Shown here: positions 1-6,691 of the stretch, piece by piece | Numbering within the stretch: position 1 is the first letter of the stretch | Layout of the letters: the number at the start of each line of letters is the position of its first letter | From: an uncultured Eubacteriales bacterium | GTDB lineage: Bacteria; Bacillota; Clostridia; Oscillospirales; Oscillospiraceae | DNA length: 9,707 nt | Assembly (NCBI GenBank): GCA_905205195.1 | Contig: CAJLCS010000066.1 | Coordinates: 1 to 9,707 of the forward strand | Direction of reading: 5' to 3' | Position numbers and translations under genes: made by a program | Notes under the pieces: model-generated | Databases searched by the model: none | Seen by the model: only the letters and a program-made list of their open reading frames with translations | What the model was told of the DNA's origin: nothing

Positions 1-1250
1 GGAATCACCCCTCCGTCATTACCTACTCCATCGGCAACGAAATTCAGGAGCGGGACGGCTTCTCCGACGGCGCCGCATGGGCGGCCCGGCTGGCATCGGA
101 GATCCGGAAGTACGACGACACCCGTCTGGTCACCTCCGGCATCTGCGGTCTGTGGTATACCCCCTCGCCCACGGACCCGGCGGATTATGACGATCCCCGG
201 AAAATGGGCCGGGACGACGCGGAAAGCCATGAAATCTGGCTCAAGCGCTCCGAAGCCTACATGGCCCCGCTGGATATCGTGGGCTACAACTATCTCTATC
301 CCTTCTACGAACCGGACCACCGGAAGTACCCGGCGCGGGTGATGTGGGGCTCCGAGACCCACGCGCTGGACTTCTATGACTCCTGGAGTGAGGTCAAGCG
401 CCTGCCCTATGTGCTGGGCGACTTTACCTGGACCGCCTACGACAATCTGGGCGAGGCCGGCACCGGCCGGTCCTGCTGGGCCAGAGACGGCTTTATTCCC
501 AGCATCTCTCTGGCGGATTGGCCATGGCGGACCTGCTATCAGGGCGATCTGGACCTGTGCGGCTACCGCCGTCCCCAGTCCTATTTCCGGGAAGCGGTGT
601 GGATCGGCGGCAAGGCGCCGGCCATCTTCACCACCCATCCGGAGCATTACGGCGAAGGCTTCTCCGGCACCCACTGGCACTGGTATGACGTACTGGACAG
701 CTGGACCTTTGACGACGCCTATCTGGACAAGCCCGTGAAGGCCGACGTCTACACTGACGCGGAAGAAGTGGAATGGTTCGTAAACGGCCGGAGCCTCGGC
801 ACCAGCAAGCCGGAGAAGGGCATTGCCACCTTCACCGTGCCCTACGAAAAGGGAACGCTGTCCGTCATCGCCAGGAAGGGCGGCGTGGCCTGCGGCGAAG
901 CCTCCCTGCATACCGTCGGCGCACCGGCCCGGGTGGAGGTCACGCGGGAGCGGGCGGAATTTACCGCCGACAACCGGGATCTGTGCTACTTCCGGGTCAC
1001 CGTCCTGGACGAAAACGGCGACCGGGTGCCCCATGCCGCCAACGCCCTGACCTGCCTGGTGGACGGCGGCGAGCTGATGGGCATTTTCAGCGGCGACCCC
1101 GCCAACGAGGACGACTACACCTCCAATCAGTGCCACGCCTTCCAGGGCCGGGCGCTGGTGATCGTCCGGACCAAAACGCCGGGGAAGGTCACCGTCACCG
1201 TCGGCGCGCCGGGCCTGACCACCGGCCACGATACCGCCGAGGCCCGCTGA
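1..1250 (+). CDS. GH2 family beta-glycosidase (beta-galactosidase-like), 3' part; start lies before the window
   Basis: Reading frame 3 is open from base 3 to the TGA at 1248-1250, giving the last 415 residues of a retaining glycoside hydrolase. The window opens on the GH2 acid/base signature NHPSVITYSIGNE; the catalytic Glu codon is 39-41. The nucleophile lies in MWGSETHA, Glu codon 354-356, followed by the typical GDFTWTAYDNLGE active-site strand. After the TIM barrel come beta-sandwich domains: one resembling DUF4982 (around VKADVYTDAEEVEWFVNG) and a C-terminal domain resembling the GH2 C5 domain (FRVTVLDENGDRVPHA, then GIFSGDPANEDDY). This architecture is usual in beta-galactosidases and related beta-glycosidases of gut anaerobes; exact sugar specificity cannot be read. 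Both catalytic glutamates are intact. The N-terminus is missing, so secretion cannot be judged. Its own terminator follows, so it is probably transcribed separately from the next operon. Confidence 0.92.
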   Translation, partial: NHPSVITYSIGNEIQERDGFSDGAAWAARLASEIRKYDDTRLVTSGICGLWYTPSPTDPADYDDPRKMGRDDAESHEIWLKRSEAYMAPLDIVGYNYLYPFYEPDHRKYPARVMWGSETHALDFYDSWSEVKRLPYVLGDFTWTAYDNLGEAGTGRSCWARDGFIPSISLADWPWRTCYQGDLDLCGYRRPQSYFREAVWIGGKAPAIFTTHPEHYGEGFSGTHWHWYDVLDSWTFDDAYLDKPVKADVYTDAEEVEWFVNGRSLGTSKPEKGIATFTVPYEKGTLSVIARKGGVACGEASLHTVGAPARVEVTRERAEFTADNRDLCYFRVTVLDENGDRVPHAANALTCLVDGGELMGIFSGDPANEDDYTSNQCHAFQGRALVIVRTKTPGKVTVTVGAPGLTTGHDTAEAR

Positions 1251-1263
1251 TCCCGTATTTTCC

Positions 1264-1294
1264 GGGGGACAGCCACGCTGTCCCCCCGCTTTTT
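1264..1294 (+). terminator. Rho-independent terminator of the GH2 gene
   Basis: A perfect 10-bp stem, GGGGGACAGC (1264-1273) against GCTGTCCCCC (1277-1286), with a three-base loop CAC, is followed after CGC by five T (1290-1294). It starts 14 bases after the GH2 stop codon and lies just before the promoter of the next operon. Confidence 0.85.
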
Positions 1295-1297
1295 CTG

Positions 1298-1326
1298 TTT
1301 ACAAAGCTGCCGGAATATGATATAAC
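1298..1326 (+). promoter_or_regulatory. sigma-70/sigma-A type promoter of the GH78-kinase-dehydrogenase operon
   Basis: A -35 box TTTACA (1298-1303) and a -10 box TATAAC (1321-1326) are separated by exactly 17 bases, with an extended -10 TG at 1318-1319. Transcription would start near 1333. It sits directly after the GH2 terminator and about 40 bases before the ribosome binding site at 1361. No obvious operator repeat was seen around it. Confidence 0.7.
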
Positions 1327-1360
1327 CGTACTGAAACAAGCCAGACTTTTTACCTGACAA

Positions 1361-1366
1361 GGGAGG
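1361..1366 (+). promoter_or_regulatory. ribosome binding site of the GH78 gene
   Basis: GGGAGG, eight bases before the ATG at 1375. It fixes the start of the GH78-like protein at this ATG. Confidence 0.75.
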
Positions 1367-1374
1367 ACTTTGCC

Positions 1375-3033
1375 ATGCTGCTGCGCTGCAGATCGGCGTC
1401 GATCCGAAAAGAGTATCTGCTGCCCACCCGGATTGTGGACAGCCGGGGGCTGGAATGCCCCGGGGAACTGCTGTACGACAAGCCCGCCGCCATCTCCTGG
1501 CGGACGGACAACTGTGCCCGGCTCACGGGTAAGGGCGCCTATGTGCTGCTGGACTTCGGCCGGGAGCTGTGCGGCGGCGTCCGGATGGCCGCCCGGGAGG
1601 TACAGGCGCCGGAAACCCAGGCCCTGTCCGTCAATCAGGGCGCCATGTTCCGCCTGACCTTCGGCGAATCCGTCGGCGAGGCCTGCGCGCCGCTGGGCGA
1701 GAAAAACGCCCAGAACGCCCACGCCGCCCGGGACTTTTCCGTGACGGTGCCCAGTATGTCGGTGCAGGAATTCGGCCAGACCGGCTTCCGGTTCCTCCGG
1801 GCGGAACTGCTGACCGACACGCCGGTGCGGCTGACGAACCTGTGGGCCTTCTGCACCCTGCCCGATCTGGCGGCGGAGGCGTCCATCGTCACCAACGACC
1901 CGCTGGTCAACCGGATTCTGGACACCGCCGCCTACACGCTGAAGCTCTGCTTCCAGGACGGCTGGATCTGGGACGGCATCAAGCGGGACCGGCTGGTGTG
2001 GTGCGGCGATATGCACCCGGAGATTCTCACGTCGCTGTATCTTTTCGGCAAAACCGAAAACGTCACCAATTCCCTGACCTTCCTCCGGGAAAACACCCCC
2101 GCCGACGGCTGGATCAACAATATGCCCACCTATTCCGCCTGGTGGGTGGCCAATCTGTGCGAATACGTCCGGCTCACCGGCGACACCGGCTATTTTGACC
2201 GGAACCGGGACTACGCCGAATCCATTCTGGCCCGGTTCAACCGGCTGGTGGACGAGGACGGCACCATGCACCTGTCCCCCGACCCCGCCAACGACGGCAA
2301 CGCCTATTTTCTGGACTGGCCCACCCATCTGACGCCGGACGAGCGGTCCGGCGGCGCGGCGCTGCTTGTCTGGACCGCCCGGCAGTATCTGGACCGGGTG
2401 GACTGCCCGGCGGCGGCGGCGCTGATCCGGAAGCTGGCGGTGCATCTGAACGAGCCGGTGACGAAAAAACAGGTCCGGGCCTTCCAGGTGCTGGCCGGCG
2501 GCGATCCCTCCGGCGCCCGGGACCTGCTGGAGCAGGGCGGCGCCCGGGGAATGTCCACCTTTATGGGCTATTACATCCTCACCGCCGCCGCCCGGGTGGG
2601 CAGCGGCCGGATGCTGGAGATGATGAAGGACTATTACGGCGCCATGCTGTCCCGGGGGGCCACCACCTTCTGGGAGGATTTCGACCTGGACTGGCTGGAA
2701 GGCTCCGGGTCCATTGACGAACTGCCCCGGCCCGGGCAGAAGGACCTCCACGGCGACTACGGCCGGTTCTGCTACACCCGGTTCCGCCATTCCCTGTGCC
2801 ACGGCTGGTCCGCCGGGGTGGCGGCCTTCTTCGTGGAGACGGTGCTGGGCCTGTCCGTAGGGGACGGCTACCGGTCCGTCACGGTCCGCCCCCGGCTTCT
2901 GGGGCTGACCGACGTGGACGCCGTGCTGCCCACCCCCTTCGGCCCGCTGGAAGTGCATCTCCACGGCGGCCGGACGGCCGTCACGGCTCCGGCGGAAATC
3001 GCCGTCCGGGTGGAAGAAAGGGACCTGCCGTGA
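1375..3033 (+). CDS. GH78 alpha-L-rhamnosidase-like (alpha/alpha)6-barrel glycosidase, short form, probably cytoplasmic
   Basis: The 552-residue protein is recognised as a family 78 glycosidase, inverting enzymes that remove alpha-L-rhamnose from glycosides or pectin fragments. The hallmark WDGIKRDRLVWCGD is at residues 199-212. By the spacing of the known enzyme RhaB of Bacillus (from memory: D567, E572, D579), D200, D205 and D212 are the equivalents. The presumed base is E434 in GATTFWEDFD (428-437), and SLCHGWSAG (473-481) is the usual conserved His-containing loop. The C-terminal part (about 495-552) looks like the closing beta-sandwich. There is no signal peptide, and the protein is much shorter than classical ~900-residue GH78 enzymes because the extra N-terminal domains are absent. 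It is the first gene of an operon and its TGA overlaps the GTG of the kinase gene. True substrate could differ from rhamnosides, since the acid position carries Asp. Arg codons are overwhelmingly CGG. Confidence 0.85.
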   Translation: MLLRCRSASIRKEYLLPTRIVDSRGLECPGELLYDKPAAISWRTDNCARLTGKGAYVLLDFGRELCGGVRMAAREVQAPETQALSVNQGAMFRLTFGESVGEACAPLGEKNAQNAHAARDFSVTVPSMSVQEFGQTGFRFLRAELLTDTPVRLTNLWAFCTLPDLAAEASIVTNDPLVNRILDTAAYTLKLCFQDGWIWDGIKRDRLVWCGDMHPEILTSLYLFGKTENVTNSLTFLRENTPADGWINNMPTYSAWWVANLCEYVRLTGDTGYFDRNRDYAESILARFNRLVDEDGTMHLSPDPANDGNAYFLDWPTHLTPDERSGGAALLVWTARQYLDRVDCPAAAALIRKLAVHLNEPVTKKQVRAFQVLAGGDPSGARDLLEQGGARGMSTFMGYYILTAAARVGSGRMLEMMKDYYGAMLSRGATTFWEDFDLDWLEGSGSIDELPRPGQKDLHGDYGRFCYTRFRHSLCHGWSAGVAAFFVETVLGLSVGDGYRSVTVRPRLLGLTDVDAVLPTPFGPLEVHLHGGRTAVTAPAEIAVRVEERDLP

Positions 3034-3959
3034 TTACGACGGTAACGCTGAATCCCGCCATCGACCGGACGGCGGTGGTGCCCCGGTTTACCCCCGGCAT
3101 CGTCAACCGCATGGCCTCCCTCCGCAGCGACGTAGGCGGCAAGGGACTGAACGTGTCCAAATGCCTGAAAAGCTTTGGCTGCCCCACCACCGCCGTGGGC
3201 TTTTTCGGCGGCTACACCGGCATCTGGCTCAAGGAGCGGCTGGCGGCGCTGGAAATCCCCCTGTTGGCGGTGGAAATCGCCGGAGAAAACCGCAGCAATC
3301 TGAAAATTCTGGACCCGGAGGCCCATCGGAACACGGATATCAATGAACCCGGCCCGGTGATCGCCCCGGCGGAGCTGGCGCAGCTGCTGGCGGTGCTGGA
3401 CGGCCATGTGGCGGCAGGGGACACGCTGATTCTCTCCGGCAGCCTACCCGGCGGCGTGCCGGCAACGCTGTACCGGGATCTGACGGCCCGGTTCCGGGCA
3501 AAAGGCGCGGCGGCCTATGTTGACGCCGACGGCGAGAGCTTCCGGGAAGCCGTCAGCGCCGCCCCGGAGCTGGTCAAGCCCAATCAGGAGGAGCTGGAGC
3601 GGTTCGCCGGACGGCCCCTGCCGGACTGGGCGTCGGTGCTGGACGCGGCCCGGGGGCTGCTGGATCGGGGCATCGGCACGGTGGTCGTCTCCCGGGGCGG
3701 CGACGGAGCGCTGCTCTGCCGCCGGGACGGGGTCTGGAAAGCGCCGGGCCTGTCCGTCCCCGTGGGCAGCACCGTGGGGGCCGGGGACTCCATGGTGGCG
3801 GCCCTGGCCTATGGGCAGGAAACCGGCATGGACTGGCCGGACCGGCTGCGGCTGGCCGTGGCCGTCAGTGCCGCCAGCGTCATGTGCCGGGGCACCCAGG
3901 TCCCCGAACATGACGCCATCGCCCGGCTTTACCGTCAGGTCACCATTGAGGAGGTTTGA
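3030..3959 (+). CDS. PfkB-family sugar kinase, 1-phosphofructokinase / tagatose-6-phosphate kinase type
   Basis: The 309-residue protein is a ribokinase-fold ATP-dependent kinase. It starts MITTVTLNPAIDRT, typical of the FruK/LacC branch. Further motifs in order: GGKGLN at 36-41, RSNLKI near 88-93 (the RxNxKi pattern of phosphosugar-binding members), LSGSLPGG at 135-142, KPNQEE at 183-188, and the anion-hole/catalytic GAGD at 250-253 with D253 as base. Its length of about 310 matches the family. I chose the GTG at 3030 because the protein then begins exactly at the family's N-terminus, an AAAGGG-type binding site lies 7-8 bases before it, and GTGA overlaps the GH78 stop by four bases, implying translational coupling. 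The likely reaction is phosphorylation of a ketohexose phosphate to a bisphosphate, feeding glycolysis; fructose-1-P, tagatose-6-P or another ketose phosphate cannot be told apart here. Confidence 0.85.
   Translation: MITTVTLNPAIDRTAVVPRFTPGIVNRMASLRSDVGGKGLNVSKCLKSFGCPTTAVGFFGGYTGIWLKERLAALEIPLLAVEIAGENRSNLKILDPEAHRNTDINEPGPVIAPAELAQLLAVLDGHVAAGDTLILSGSLPGGVPATLYRDLTARFRAKGAAAYVDADGESFREAVSAAPELVKPNQEELERFAGRPLPDWASVLDAARGLLDRGIGTVVVSRGGDGALLCRRDGVWKAPGLSVPVGSTVGAGDSMVAALAYGQETGMDWPDRLRLAVAVSAASVMCRGTQVPEHDAIARLYRQVTIEEV
3948..3955 (+). promoter_or_regulatory. strong ribosome binding site of the dehydrogenase gene
   Basis: GAGGAGGT lies seven bases before the ATG at 3963 and overlaps the last codons of the kinase gene (its TGA is 3957-3959). 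It fixes the dehydrogenase start and ties the two genes into one transcript. Confidence 0.8.
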
Positions 3960-3962
3960 ATC

Positions 3963-5228
3963 ATGAAAGCAACGGCCCTTCGGCTCCACGGCGCAGGGGA
4001 TCTGCGTCTGGATACCTTTGAACTGCCGGAAATCGGCGACAACGAAATTCTCGTCCGGGTCATTTCCGACTCCGTGTGTATGTCCACCTACAAGTGCGCC
4101 ATGCTGGGCACCGCCCACAAGCGGGTCCACCCGGACGTAGCGGAGCATCCGGCCATTATGGGCCACGAATTTGCCGGTGAAATCGTCAAAGTCGGCAAAA
4201 ACCATCAAAATCAGTTCCGGCCCGGGATGCGCTTTGCCCAGCAGCCCGCCCTGAACTACCGGGGTACCATGTGGAGCCCCGGCTATTCCTACGAGTTTTT
4301 CGGCGGCGACGCCACCTACTGTATCATCCCGGCAGAGGTGATGAAGCTGGGCTGCCTGATGGAGTATAAGGGCCGGGCCTTCTACGAAGCGTCGCTGGCC
4401 GAGCCGATGAGCTGCTGCATCGGCGCCTTCCACGCCTGCTATCACACGAAAATGGGCGTGTATCACCACGAAATGGGCATTGTCCCCGGGGGCAAGCTGG
4501 CGCTGCTGGCCGGTGTCGGCCCCATGGGGCTGGGGGCGCTGGCCTACGCCCTGTGCTGCGACCGCCGCCCCGGCACCATCGTGGTGTCGGACATCAACGC
4601 GGCCCGGCTGGCCCGGGCAGAGAAGCTCTTCCGGGATCAGGCGGAAAAGGCGGGCATCGCGCTGCATTTCATCAACACCGACGGTATGGCCGACCCGGCC
4701 GCTGCCCTGAAAGCGCCCATCGGCGGCGACGGCTTTGACGACGTGTTCGCCTTTGCCCCGGTGGCGCCGGTGGTGGAGCTGGCCAGCGCCGTGCTGGGCC
4801 GGGACGGGTGCCTGAATTTCTTCGCCGGGCCCACCGACAAGCAGTTCGCCGCCAAGCTGAACTACTACGACGTTCACTACAACTCCACCCACGTCATGGG
4901 CACCACAGGCGGCAATACCGACGATCTGGTGGAATCCCTGAAGCTCAGCGAGGCGGGGCTGCTGAACCCCGCCGTCATGGTCACCCACATCGGCGGCCTG
5001 AACTGCGCCGGGGAGACCACCCTGAACCTGCCCAAGATTCCCGGCGGGAAGAAGCTGATTTACACCCACATCGAGATGCCCCTGACAGCCATCGAGGATT
5101 TCCGGCAGAAAGCCGCCGCGGATCCCCGGTTCGGCCCGCTGGCGGACCTGTGCGAGGCCAACCACAACCTGTGGTGCCCCGAAGCGGAGGAATATCTGCT
5201 GAAAACATGGCCCGATCAGGCAAAATAA
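3963..5228 (+). CDS. zinc-type medium-chain dehydrogenase/reductase resembling L-sorbose-1-phosphate reductase (SorE-like)
   Basis: The 421-residue protein is a medium-chain dehydrogenase/reductase. The probable catalytic zinc ligands are C39 (in DSVCMSTYK), H68/E69 (in GHEFAGEIV) and E147 (in LAEPMSC). The nucleotide-binding turn GVGPMGLG is at 184-191. The cysteine cluster for a structural zinc, normally around residues 90-115, is absent. The N-terminal layout, with a long insert between GHEF and the EPMSC motif and the GGDATY segment (114-119), recalls SorE, which reduces L-sorbose-1-phosphate to glucitol-6-phosphate with NAD(P)H; this is from memory of the family and not an alignment. Three bases separate it from the kinase stop, so the two enzymes likely act on the same sugar route. 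Another polyol or sugar-phosphate dehydrogenase is possible. Confidence 0.8.
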   Translation: MKATALRLHGAGDLRLDTFELPEIGDNEILVRVISDSVCMSTYKCAMLGTAHKRVHPDVAEHPAIMGHEFAGEIVKVGKNHQNQFRPGMRFAQQPALNYRGTMWSPGYSYEFFGGDATYCIIPAEVMKLGCLMEYKGRAFYEASLAEPMSCCIGAFHACYHTKMGVYHHEMGIVPGGKLALLAGVGPMGLGALAYALCCDRRPGTIVVSDINAARLARAEKLFRDQAEKAGIALHFINTDGMADPAAALKAPIGGDGFDDVFAFAPVAPVVELASAVLGRDGCLNFFAGPTDKQFAAKLNYYDVHYNSTHVMGTTGGNTDDLVESLKLSEAGLLNPAVMVTHIGGLNCAGETTLNLPKIPGGKKLIYTHIEMPLTAIEDFRQKAAADPRFGPLADLCEANHNLWCPEAEEYLLKTWPDQAK

Positions 5229-5241
5229 CCCCAAAATAGCG

Positions 5242-5279
5242 GTTCCCCGCGGAAATTTACTTTCCGCGGGGAACTTTTT
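5242..5279 (+). terminator. Rho-independent terminator of the GH78 operon, possibly bidirectional
   Basis: A perfect 14-bp stem runs from 5242-5255 (GTTCCCCGCGGAAA) to 5261-5274 (TTTCCGCGGGGAAC) with a five-base loop TTTAC, followed by TTTTT at 5275-5279. It begins 13 bases after the dehydrogenase stop. The FAD oxidoreductase gene ends on the other strand at 5295. On that strand the hairpin is followed by a weaker TTTT within GCTATTTTGGGG, so it may also stop transcription from the right. Confidence 0.9.
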
Positions 5280-5294
5280 GATGAAAATCGGGAA

Positions 5295-6554
5295 TCAGAG
5301 CGCCGCGCCCTCGGCCCGGAGAAGCTGCTGAATGGCTGCCACATCCACGTTGTGGGTGGTGGCGCCGGATTTGCACACCACGGCCGCCGCGACGCCTGCC
5401 GCTTCGCCGGTGGTGGCGCAGATGGGCATGATCCGGATGGAGGCCTGGGCCTCATGGGTGGCGGAGATGCACCGGCCGCCCACCAGCAGGTTGTCGAACT
5501 CGCTGGCCACCAGGCTGCGGTAGGGAATGGTGTAATACTGGCCCGGCTTGAAGTAATAGTGGCTGGTGCCGGAGCCTTCCGGGTTGTGGATGTCGATGTC
5601 GTAGTTGCCCAGGGCGATGGAATCGTCGAATTTCCGGCAGGCCACCAGATCGTCGGCGGTCAGGATGTAGTCGCCCTTCAGCTTCCGGCTCTCCCGGACG
5701 CCGATGCTGATGGCCGTATTGACCAGGCAGGCATCCCGGAATGCATCGGGGTTGGTTTCCCGCAGGAACCGAACCATTTCCCAGATCTGCTTCCGGGCCA
5801 GCGTCTCCGCCTGGCTCAGGGAGAGGGGATCGGTGGGATTATGCTTGACGATGCGGGTTGTGTTGAAATGAATCACGCCCTTGCCGACGCCGCGTCCGGT
5901 AAAGGTCAGCACATCCTCCCGGGGATTCAGGATTCTGCCCTCCTGCTGCCAGCGGCGATAGGCGCCTTCCAGCTCCGCGTTATGCGGGCCGCCCCAGTAA
6001 CGCATATCCACATTCGCCATACGGAAGCAGGTAGTCATGGGCTGGGACAGAGAATCCTTTGGCCGCCCCAGCTGGAAGTCGCAGCCCGCAAAGGCGAACA
6101 GGTCGCCGTCGCCGGTGGCGTCCACAAAGCAGCGGCCCTCCACATCCTGCTCGCCGGCCTTGGTGGCCAGACGCAGCGCCGTTACCCTCCGGCCGTCGGT
6201 CTTCACGCCGAACAGGGTGGCATGGTACAGCACCTCAACGCCCGCCTCGGACGTCATGTCATCCAGCACAAATTTGAAACATTCGCCGGAGAAATCACCC
6301 AGCCGCTCCGGCTCCTGATAGGCGCTCAGCCGCTGACGCATCTCCGTAAACAGGCCGTCGGAAAGCAGCTTCACTTCCCCGTTGACCTCCGTCCAGAACT
6401 GCATGAACGGATAAATCAGGCAGTTTGACATGGCGCCGCCCAGGCAGCCGCTCTGCTCAACCAGCAGGACGCTGCATCCCCGCCGGGCAGCAGCCACGGC
6501 AGCGGCCACGCCGGTCAGGCCGCCGCCTGCCACGATGACATCATAAGTTTTCAT
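5295..6554 (-). CDS. FAD-dependent oxidoreductase of unknown substrate (FAD_oxidored-like)
   Basis: The 419-residue flavoprotein opens with a Rossmann dinucleotide-binding motif, MKTYDVIVAGGGLTG (GxGxxG at 10-15), with the acidic ribose-binding E33, followed by C37-LGG and C45. A second FAD-contact segment is GGRCISATHEAQASIR (359-374) followed by TTGEAAG (387-393 region). It has no signal peptide or membrane segment and is expected to be soluble. Such proteins (Pfam FAD_oxidored type) are frequent in carbohydrate-utilisation loci, but their reaction is mostly not established; I cannot assign one. The start is the ATG at 6552-6554: GGAGG (6563-6567 on the minus strand) lies eight bases before it, whereas an in-frame GTG at 6561-6563 would overlap that binding site. 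The gene is divergent from the AraC-type regulator and is the best candidate for direct control by it. Confidence 0.82.
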   Translation of the reverse strand: MKTYDVIVAGGGLTGVAAAVAAARRGCSVLLVEQSGCLGGAMSNCLIYPFMQFWTEVNGEVKLLSDGLFTEMRQRLSAYQEPERLGDFSGECFKFVLDDMTSEAGVEVLYHATLFGVKTDGRRVTALRLATKAGEQDVEGRCFVDATGDGDLFAFAGCDFQLGRPKDSLSQPMTTCFRMANVDMRYWGGPHNAELEGAYRRWQQEGRILNPREDVLTFTGRGVGKGVIHFNTTRIVKHNPTDPLSLSQAETLARKQIWEMVRFLRETNPDAFRDACLVNTAISIGVRESRKLKGDYILTADDLVACRKFDDSIALGNYDIDIHNPEGSGTSHYYFKPGQYYTIPYRSLVASEFDNLLVGGRCISATHEAQASIRIMPICATTGEAAGVAAAVVCKSGATTHNVDVAAIQQLLRAEGAAL

Positions 6555-6582
6555 GGAAGTCACCTCCGATTAAGATAGTTCT

Positions 6583-6611
6583 ATCCTACCACACCTGCTG
6601 CAAAAATGCCA
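6583..6611 (-). promoter_or_regulatory. tentative promoter of the FAD oxidoreductase gene
   Basis: On the minus strand, TGGCAT (6606-6611) and TAGGAT (6583-6588) are 17 bases apart. Transcription would start near 6576, just before the binding site at 6563-6567. The -35 box is poor, as expected for an activator-dependent promoter. It overlaps the first copy of the repeat at 6599-6612. Confidence 0.4.
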
Positions 6612-6645
6612 GCAGGAAGGATACCTGACCTTGCACAAACGGCAG
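6599..6645 (+). promoter_or_regulatory. candidate AraC-type operator: two direct repeats 33 bases apart
   Basis: TGCAAAAATGCCAG (6599-6612) and TGCACAAACGGCAG (6632-6645) match at 11 of 14 positions (TGCAnAAAnGnCAG) and lie 33 bases apart, about three helical turns. The left copy covers the weak -35 of the FAD gene and the right copy covers the -35 of the regulator gene. Same-orientation repeats in a divergent region next to an AraC gene are the usual form of such operators. The region also holds inverted repeats: GATAG-TT-CTATC (6574-6585) and CCTGCTG/CAGCAGG (6594-6600 and 6610-6616). Confidence 0.45.
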
Positions 6646-6659
6646 GTTTCTGCTAAAAT
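6631..6659 (+). promoter_or_regulatory. promoter of the AraC-type regulator gene
   Basis: TTGCAC (6631-6636) and TAAAAT (6654-6659) are separated by 17 bases, with TG of an extended -10 at 6651-6652. Transcription would start near 6666, shortly before the AAAGGA binding site at 6678-6683. Confidence 0.7.
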
Positions 6660-6691
6660 AGAAGAAAACACATTCGGAAAGGATAATCCCA

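Noticed and set aside
204..1250. ATG at 204 as the start of the GH2 protein
   Set aside because: The same frame is open to the window edge and upstream codons encode the GH2 acid/base signature, so the gene begins before base 1.
1195..2964. 589-codon open frame on the minus strand opposite the GH78 gene
   Set aside because: Its translation is low-complexity (G, Q, V, H, P rich) with no family motif, and the plus strand carries an unmistakable GH78 protein. Long antisense frames are expected in GC-rich coding DNA.
2796..3029. N-terminal extension of the kinase back to an ATG at 2796
   Set aside because: The extension is arginine/glycine-rich and overlaps the GH78 coding region; the kinase family N-terminus starts precisely at the GTG at 3030.
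3444..5234. 596-codon open frame on the minus strand opposite the kinase and dehydrogenase genes
   Set aside because: Same composition artefact; it spans two real genes and has no recognisable domain.
5352..6428. 358-codon open frame on the plus strand opposite the FAD gene
   Set aside because: Glycine/glutamine/valine-rich shadow of the FAD oxidoreductase frame with no own promoter or motif.
6555..6563. GTG at 6561-6563 as start of the FAD oxidoreductase
   Set aside because: It overlaps the GGAGG binding site that is well placed for the ATG at 6552-6554, and the extra residues MTS are not part of the Rossmann strand.
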